This document shows positions 59,406-64,000 of a DNA stretch of 64,000 nt, in pieces. This DNA is from Brooklawnia sp963780175 (GTDB lineage: Bacteria; Actinomycetota; Actinomycetes; Propionibacteriales; Propionibacteriaceae), in contig CAWAAT010000001.1 in NCBI GenBank assembly GCA_963780175.1, positions 744,001 through 808,000 of the forward strand, read 5' to 3'. How positions within the stretch are numbered: the stretch's first letter is position 1; each line of letters starts with the position of its first letter. Both the position numbers and the translations under genes were made by a program. The notes beneath the pieces were generated by a model. That model had not been told where the DNA came from. It ran no database searches and saw only the letters and a list, made by a program, of their open reading frames with translations.

Positions 59406-59411
59406 AGTCTG
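59406..59411 (-). promoter_or_regulatory. -10 element of rlmN (leaderless)
   Basis: CAGACT on the minus strand, 7 nt before the rlmN ATG, near the end of cdsA. No Shine-Dalgarno precedes the start. Confidence 0.35.
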
Positions 59412-59428
59412 CCCGACCGGGCCAAGCC

Positions 59429-60307
59429 TCAGACCAGCGCCAGCATGGACGCCCAGGCAAAAGGCGCGGCAACCAGCAACGAGTCCAGCCGATCCATCGC
59501 TCCGCCGTGGCCTGGGATGATGGTCCCCATGTCCTTGAGGCCGACGTCGCGCTTTATCATCGACTCGATCAGGTCGCCCGTGGCGCCTGCCAACGCGAGC
59601 AGCGCCCCGATGATCGCCCCGGCCCACCAGGTGGCCCCCAGTATCACCGGAGCCAACGCCGCCCCAGCACCCATTGCCAGCAACAGGCCACCCGCCAGGC
59701 CCTCCCAGGATTTTCCTGGACTTATGTGCGGAGCCATCTTGTGCTTGCCGAACAACGACCCGAAGGCATAGGCGCCGGTGTCGGAGCAGGCCACCAGGAG
59801 GAAGTAGAGAATCACCCGGAGGTTGCCGTCCGGCTGAGCCAGCAGGAGGGTCAGGGTGGACAGCAGCAACGGCACGTAACCGATGGTGAAGACGCTGGCC
59901 GCAGCATCGGCCACGTAGCCCCGCACCGGGCCCCGAAGCCGGAAAACCAGACACGCGACGATCATGAGGGCCAGCCCACCCAGGATCGCGGCGACGCCGT
60001 CGAGTTGGTCGCCGTCCCGGGCCAGCCAGTACGACGTCGCCAACATCAGTGGCGCTCCGATGGCGATGGGCGCGAAGACGGCCTGCATCCTGGTCACGCC
60101 CAACGCCCTGGTCACCTCGTAGGACCCAGCCACGGCAGCGGCCATCAGGAAGACGACAAAACCCCACTGCCACCACACCAGCGACCCGAAGATCCACGCC
60201 AGCAGCACCACCGCCGAGCCGATGGCCAATGGCAGGTTGCGACCAGCGCTACGCCTGCGCTGGCCCACGGGAGGCCCAGGCGATCCGGCGGCGTCCTGAT
60301 CGGTCAC
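59429..60307 (-). CDS. cdsA: Phosphatidate cytidylyltransferase
   Basis: 292-aa membrane enzyme making CDP-diacylglycerol from phosphatidate and CTP. About eight membrane helices; the signature region near the C-terminus reads GDLIESMIKRDVGLKDMGTI followed by PGHGGAMDRLDS. A GTG start lies 2 nt after frr, the conserved frr-cdsA-rlmN order. Confidence 0.96.
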   Translation of the reverse strand: MTDQDAAGSPGPPVGQRRRSAGRNLPLAIGSAVVLLAWIFGSLVWWQWGFVVFLMAAAVAGSYEVTRALGVTRMQAVFAPIAIGAPLMLATSYWLARDGDQLDGVAAILGGLALMIVACLVFRLRGPVRGYVADAAASVFTIGYVPLLLSTLTLLLAQPDGNLRVILYFLLVACSDTGAYAFGSLFGKHKMAPHISPGKSWEGLAGGLLLAMGAGAALAPVILGATWWAGAIIGALLALAGATGDLIESMIKRDVGLKDMGTIIPGHGGAMDRLDSLLVAAPFAWASMLALV

Positions 60308-60309
60308 CC

Positions 60310-60867
60310 TCAGACCGCCATCAATTCAACCTCTTTGGCCTTCACCATCTCGTCGATGATCTCCACCGACTTCTTGGTCTCGTCGTCGAGACGCTTCTCG
60401 GCGCGCTTGGCGTCGTCCTCGCCCACCTGCTTGTCCTTCTCGGCCTTCTTGATCTGGTCGACGGCATGGCGCCGGATGTTGCGCACCGCGACCCGGGCCT
60501 CCTCGGCCTTGCTGCGCACCAGCTTGATGTACTGCTTGCGACGTTCTTCGGTCAGTTCGGGAAGAACGACGCGGATGGAGACACCGTCACTGGCGGGGTT
60601 TACCCCTAGGTCGGAGTTGCGGATGGCCTTCTCGATGGCGTTGACAGCGGTGCGGTCGAACGGGGTGATCAGCATGACGCGCGGTTCGGGCGACTGGAAG
60701 GTGGCCAACTGCTGCAGCGGCGTGGGTGCGCCGTAGTAAACGGCCTCAATCTTGTTGAACATCGCCGGGTTCGCCCGTCCCGTACGCACAGTGGCGAAGT
60801 CCTGACGGGCGAAATCGATGGCCCCGGCCATCTTCTTGTGGGCTTCCTTGATGGTGTCCTCAATCAC
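60310..60867 (-). CDS. frr: Ribosome recycling factor
   Basis: 185-aa tRNA-mimic that splits post-termination ribosomes with EF-G. FARQDFATVRTGRANPAMFN and VRNIRRHAVDQIKKAEKDK are diagnostic. GTG start with GAAGGA upstream. Follows pyrH. Confidence 0.97.
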   Translation of the reverse strand: MIEDTIKEAHKKMAGAIDFARQDFATVRTGRANPAMFNKIEAVYYGAPTPLQQLATFQSPEPRVMLITPFDRTAVNAIEKAIRNSDLGVNPASDGVSIRVVLPELTEERRKQYIKLVRSKAEEARVAVRNIRRHAVDQIKKAEKDKQVGEDDAKRAEKRLDDETKKSVEIIDEMVKAKEVELMAV

Positions 60868-60942
60868 GGCTGGTCCTTCCGAAGCTGTTGGTAGTGAGGT
60901 TAGCGGCTGGCACCGGCCGTGGGAGCCGTGGCGCCGGAAGCG

Positions 60943-61656
60943 TCAGGGGTGCACCCAGGTGCCGATGCGTTCACCCGCCACGGCGCGGCCGATGTTGGTT
61001 TCGTCGTCCAGTCCGAAGAAGAGCATGTCGAGCTTGTTGTCCCGGGCCAGGCTGATCGCGGTGGCGTCGGCGACCTTGAGGTCCTTGGTGAGGAACTCGT
61101 CGTAGCTGAGCTCGTCGTATCGGATGGCGTCCGGGTTGGTCTTGGGATCGCAGTCGTAGACACCGTCCACCCCGTTCTTGCCCATCAACAGGATCTCTGC
61201 CTTGATCTCCAGCGCTCGTTGCGCAGCCACCGTGTCGGTGGAGAAGTACGGCATGCCCGACCCTGCGCCGAATATGACGACGCGGCCCTTCTCCATGTGG
61301 CGCTCCGCACGCCGCGGAATGTACGGTTCGGCCACCTGGCCCATCGTGATGGCCGACTGGACGCGAGTTGGCACCCCCTCCTTCTCCAGGAAGTCCTGGA
61401 GCGCCAGCGAGTTCATCACCGTCCCCAACATCCCCATGTAGTCGGCCCGGTCACGGTCCATGCCGCCGCGCTGAAGTTCGGCTCCTCGGAAGTAGTTGCC
61501 CCCGCCCACCACGACAGACACCTGCGTACCGGTAGCGACCACTGCCGCGATCTGCCGAGCGACCGAGCGGACGATGTCGGGGTCGACGCCCAACTTGCCA
61601 CCCCCGAAGGCCTCTCCGGACAGCTTCAGCAGCACACGACGGTACGGTTCAGGCAT
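60943..61656 (-). CDS. pyrH: UMP kinase
   Basis: 237-aa hexameric bacterial UMP kinase. RVLLKLSGEAFGG, VVVGGGNYFRG, and NGVDGVYDCDPKTNPDAIRY confirm the amino-acid-kinase fold. The ATG at 61656 has GGAGGGAA upstream; 29 codons further upstream are open but non-homologous. Confidence 0.97.
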   Translation of the reverse strand: MPEPYRRVLLKLSGEAFGGGKLGVDPDIVRSVARQIAAVVATGTQVSVVVGGGNYFRGAELQRGGMDRDRADYMGMLGTVMNSLALQDFLEKEGVPTRVQSAITMGQVAEPYIPRRAERHMEKGRVVIFGAGSGMPYFSTDTVAAQRALEIKAEILLMGKNGVDGVYDCDPKTNPDAIRYDELSYDEFLTKDLKVADATAISLARDNKLDMLFFGLDDETNIGRAVAGERIGTWVHP

Positions 61657-61691
61657 CGAGGTTCCCTCCACGGTTCGGCACGTTCCGAGCC

Positions 61692-61697
61692 ACTCTA
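61692..61697 (-). promoter_or_regulatory. -10 element of pyrH-frr-cdsA
   Basis: TAGAGT on the minus strand predicts a leader of about 29 nt containing the Shine-Dalgarno. It lies downstream of the tsf terminator, giving pyrH its own promoter. Confidence 0.5.
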
Positions 61698-61755
61698 GTG
61701 CCCGTCCCACCAGGCAGCGACTCGGGCCGAGCGACCCTGCCATGCCCGGGACGAC

Positions 61756-61790
61756 AAACAGGCGGCAGCCCGGAGGGCCACCGCCTGTTT
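61756..61790 (-). terminator. Terminator of rpsB-tsf
   Basis: AAACAGGCGG/CCGCCTGTTT, a perfect 10-bp stem enclosing a smaller GCCC-GGA-GGGC hairpin, followed by GTCGTCC. Begins 16 nt after the tsf stop. Confidence 0.8.
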
Positions 61791-61805
61791 CAGGCCTGAC
61801 GTCGT

Positions 61806-62615
61806 TCAGCCCCCGACGACGAAGCGGGTGAAGCGGGTGACGCTCACCCCGGCGTCCTTCGCCAACTGCCCGACCGTCTTCTTCTCGTCAGAGATGGACT
61901 GCTGCTCGAGCAGGCAGGCGTCCTTGAAGAAGGCGTTCACCCGACCTTCAACGATCTTGGGGATGATCTTCTCGGGCTTGCCCTCCTCCTTCGCGGTCTC
62001 GGTGGCGATCCGCTCCTCGCGCTCGAGCACCTCGGCCGGCACGTCCTCGCGCGAGACGTAGTCGGGACGCATCGAGGCGATCTGCAGAGCGACACCGTGC
62101 ACGAACTCCTCATCGGCGCCCACGTACTCGACGAGCACGCCGACCTGCGGCGGCAGGTCCTGGCTGCGACGGTGAAGGTAGGTGTGCACCGCGCCAGGGA
62201 AGCGGGCGACGCGAGCCAACTCGAGCTTCTCGCCGATCTTGGCCTCCAGCGCAGCGATCGCGTCAGCCACGGTGGACTCACCCAACGGCAGGCCCAGGGC
62301 TGCATCAACGTCGCTCACCTCGCCAGCCTCGACGGCGGCGGCGATGGCGTTGGCCAGGTCGACGAACTCCTGGTTCTTGGCCACGAAGTCGGTCTCCGAG
62401 CTGAACTGGATGAGCGAGGCCCCGACAGCGGCCACCAGGCCGTTGTTCGCCGAACGGTCGCTGCGCTTGGCGGCCTTGGCCGCTCCGGAAACCCGCAACA
62501 ACTCGGTGGCGCGCTCAAAGTCGCCCTCGGCCTCGGTCAGGGCCTTCTTCGCGTCCATCATGCCGGCGCCCGTCAGGTCACGCAGCTTCTTCACATCTGC
62601 GGCAGCAATTGCCAT
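61806..62615 (-). CDS. tsf: Elongation factor Ts
   Basis: 269-aa nucleotide exchange factor for EF-Tu. N-terminal VKKLRDLTGAGMMDAKKAL and the core SSETDFVAKNQEFVDLANAI are diagnostic. AAAGGA lies 7 nt before the ATG. Second gene of rpsB-tsf. Confidence 0.98.
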   Translation of the reverse strand: MAIAAADVKKLRDLTGAGMMDAKKALTEAEGDFERATELLRVSGAAKAAKRSDRSANNGLVAAVGASLIQFSSETDFVAKNQEFVDLANAIAAAVEAGEVSDVDAALGLPLGESTVADAIAALEAKIGEKLELARVARFPGAVHTYLHRRSQDLPPQVGVLVEYVGADEEFVHGVALQIASMRPDYVSREDVPAEVLEREERIATETAKEEGKPEKIIPKIVEGRVNAFFKDACLLEQQSISDEKKTVGQLAKDAGVSVTRFTRFVVGG

Positions 62616-62648
62616 GTTCTGGTCCTTTTCGAAAGTGGGGTGGTGGGC

Positions 62649-63527
62649 TCAGTTGACCGATTCGGACTCGGCAGGCGCCTCAACATCGGCGCTCTCCGGC
62701 TGCTCGGCAACATCCGCGACCTCGCTGACCTCGGCAGTTGCCTCCGACAGGGGAGCATCGACAGCAGCCCCCGCACCCAGCAGTTCGAGCTCCCAATCGG
62801 GCATGGGCTCGGACGCGGCCTGCTCGACGCCACCCTGCGAACGCCTCATCAGTCCCTCGGCCACCGCATCGGCGACGATCCGGGTCAGCAGCGAGACCGA
62901 GCGAATCGCGTCGTCATTTCCGGGGATCGGGAAGTCCACCTCGTCGGGGTCACAGTTGGTGTCCAGGACGGCGACGATCGGGATGTGCAGCTTGCGCGCC
63001 TCGTCGATGGCCAGGTGTTCCTTCTTGGTGTCGACGATCCACACGGCCTGCGGGACGCGACCCATGTCACGGATGCCGCCCAGCGACTTCTCCAGCTTGT
63101 CCTTCTCGCGACGCAGGCCGAGCAGCTCCTTCTTGGTGAGGCCGCCGGGCACAACGTTCTCCAGGTCCATCGACTCAAGCTCCTTGAGGCGCGAGATGCG
63201 CTTGGAGATGGTCTGGAAGTTGGTCAGCATGCCACCCAGCCAGCGCTGGTTGACATACGGCATCCCGACGCGGGTGGCCTGCTCGGCGATGGTCTCCTGG
63301 GCCTGCTTCTTGGTGCCCACGAACAGCACCTGGCCTCCACGGGAAACGACGCCGGCGATGTACCCGTAGGCCTTGTCGATGTAGGTCAGCGACTTGCGCA
63401 GGTCGATGATGTAGATGCCATTGCGCTCGTTGAAGATGAAGCGCTTCATCTTCGGGTTCCAGCGACGGGTCTGGTGCCCAAAGTGGACACCGTTCTCGAG
63501 CAACTGGCGCGTGGTGACGACGGCCAT
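62649..63527 (-). CDS. rpsB: 30S ribosomal protein S2
   Basis: 292-aa S2: TTRQLLENGVHFGHQTRRWN at the start and LDTNCDPDEVDFPIPGNDDA near residue 195. A Glu/Ala-rich tail of about 50 residues extends the family core. The ATG at 63527 has GAAAGGA 6 nt upstream. Heads rpsB-tsf. Confidence 0.98.
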   Translation of the reverse strand: MAVVTTRQLLENGVHFGHQTRRWNPKMKRFIFNERNGIYIIDLRKSLTYIDKAYGYIAGVVSRGGQVLFVGTKKQAQETIAEQATRVGMPYVNQRWLGGMLTNFQTISKRISRLKELESMDLENVVPGGLTKKELLGLRREKDKLEKSLGGIRDMGRVPQAVWIVDTKKEHLAIDEARKLHIPIVAVLDTNCDPDEVDFPIPGNDDAIRSVSLLTRIVADAVAEGLMRRSQGGVEQAASEPMPDWELELLGAGAAVDAPLSEATAEVSEVADVAEQPESADVEAPAESESVN

Positions 63528-63894
63528 GGTCGATCCTTTCGTGCGAGCGCCCATGGTCTGGTGACCGCCCGGGGCGCCCGGAGATTTCGTGGGCCACAGG
63601 CCCACCTGGGTTGTCAGACATCAGGGGTTCCTGGTGCCTCCTGATGTGCCAACCCGTCCCACCTGGCATCGTGGATGCAGGACCTCGGGACAGGAGCCGG
63701 GTGCCGGGCGCCCGGTACGGCACATGCGATGTCAGCTCACACAACGAACTGCACCGGTCAGCATACGCCGCCGCACGTGAGCCGCGCCAATCAGCGTGGG
63801 CCGTCCCACCGCGGGTGCACACTCAGTGGCCGGAGATGTCCACAACCGGGCAGAATCCTGGCGATCGCCCCCTCCAGTGCCCACAGTTTACGGC
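63528..63894 (-). other. 367-bp region upstream of rpsB: promoter and structured leader
   Basis: No gene is seen. A candidate promoter (63760-63790) predicts a leader of about 225 nt. It contains GTGGGCC-ACA-GGCCCAC (63589-63605), ACATCAGG/CCTGATGT (63618-63647) and a CCGGGCGCCCGG palindrome near 63705-63713. E. coli rpsB is autoregulated through its leader; whether this one is cannot be told here. Confidence 0.45.
63760..63790 (-). promoter_or_regulatory. Candidate promoter of rpsB-tsf
   Basis: Minus strand TTGGCG (63790-63785), a 19-nt spacer and TATGCT (63765-63760). Spacing is slightly long. Confidence 0.45.
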
Positions 63895-64000
63895 GTGACA
63901 GGACGCATTTCTTCCCGGCCTCGGCACTGGCGGCAGCCCTGCCCCTTGATGCTCGGTGCAGCCTTCCTGCTACTCACCCTCACCTGTCTGGCGCAGCTTC
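63895..64000 (+). CDS. Start of an exported protein, cut by window edge
   Basis: A GTG at 63895 opens a frame of 35 codons that runs off the window. It begins with arginines and then a hydrophobic stretch (LMLGAAFLLLTLTCLAQL), as in a signal peptide. Many actinobacteria carry an M23-type peptidase divergent from rpsB, which is the likeliest identity, but nothing of that domain is visible. Confidence 0.4.
   Translation, partial: MTGRISSRPRHWRQPCPLMLGAAFLLLTLTCLAQL

Noticed and set aside
1..64000. A defence, secretion or other novel multi-gene system
   Set aside because: Every gene cluster matches conserved housekeeping operons or simple metabolic pairs; no unexplained multi-gene block remains.

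Overview
The window is a high-GC segment of an actinobacterial chromosome and consists almost entirely of housekeeping genes. Evidence for the assignment is conserved gene order plus lineage markers: DUF2469 beside rnhB, a ferritin-like DUF4439 lipoprotein divergent from rimP, a DUF4081-GNAT fusion after ispG, GTG starts, and extended -10 hexamers (TANNNT) 6-7 nt before start codons. A Propionibacteriales-like member is my guess from the single-cytochrome succinate dehydrogenase and general content; that level of taxonomy is inference.

Layout, mostly minus strand and therefore transcribed from high to low coordinates. Right end (64.0-53 kb): rpsB-tsf, pyrH-frr-cdsA, rlmN, dxr-ispG-GNAT, with a LOG-family gene, an AIM24 protein and a DMT exporter interspersed. 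Middle (52-40 kb): proS, rimP-nusA-ylxR, infB-rbfA-truB, an enoyl-CoA hydratase, ribF and rpsO. Next (40-31 kb): pnp, dapB, a DUF2993 protein, RNase J, rpmB and recG. An accessory stretch at 25.6-30.9 kb carries a flavin-binding protein, a sugar isomerase-like gene, a Gfo/Idh/MocA dehydrogenase, an M20 amidohydrolase and an AbgT transporter. Then (25.6-11.3 kb): rsmD-coaD, DUF177, rpmF-rnc-mutM-gtrA-smc, ftsY, ffh, an amidohydrolase, rpsP-khpA and rimM-trmD. Left end (11.3-0 kb): sdhCAB, rplS, lepB-rnhB-DUF2469, yraN-comM-dprA, and three small genes (NifX-like, cytidylate-kinase-like, truncated metallophosphoesterase).

The genes work together as the translation, RNA-processing and protein-export core: ribosomal proteins, initiation and elongation factors, rRNA and tRNA modification, PNPase/RNase J/RNase III turnover, and the Ffh/FtsY/LepB export path. 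Chromosome maintenance genes (smc, recG, mutM, dprA, comM) and MEP isoprenoid steps (dxr, ispG) accompany them. Many neighbours overlap by 4 nt (ATGA or GTGA), indicating translational coupling.

Two core genes look broken as written. ffh has two and recG has two single-base shifts, and removing one base at each site restores a full-length protein. I found no CRISPR array, tRNA, rRNA, insertion sequence or prophage, and no convincing new multi-gene system. The most noteworthy signals are the four frameshifts, a clustered perfect palindrome (GGACGCGTCC, eight copies in 21 kb), a dense set of apparently leaderless promoters, and metabolic genes inserted into otherwise conserved operons.
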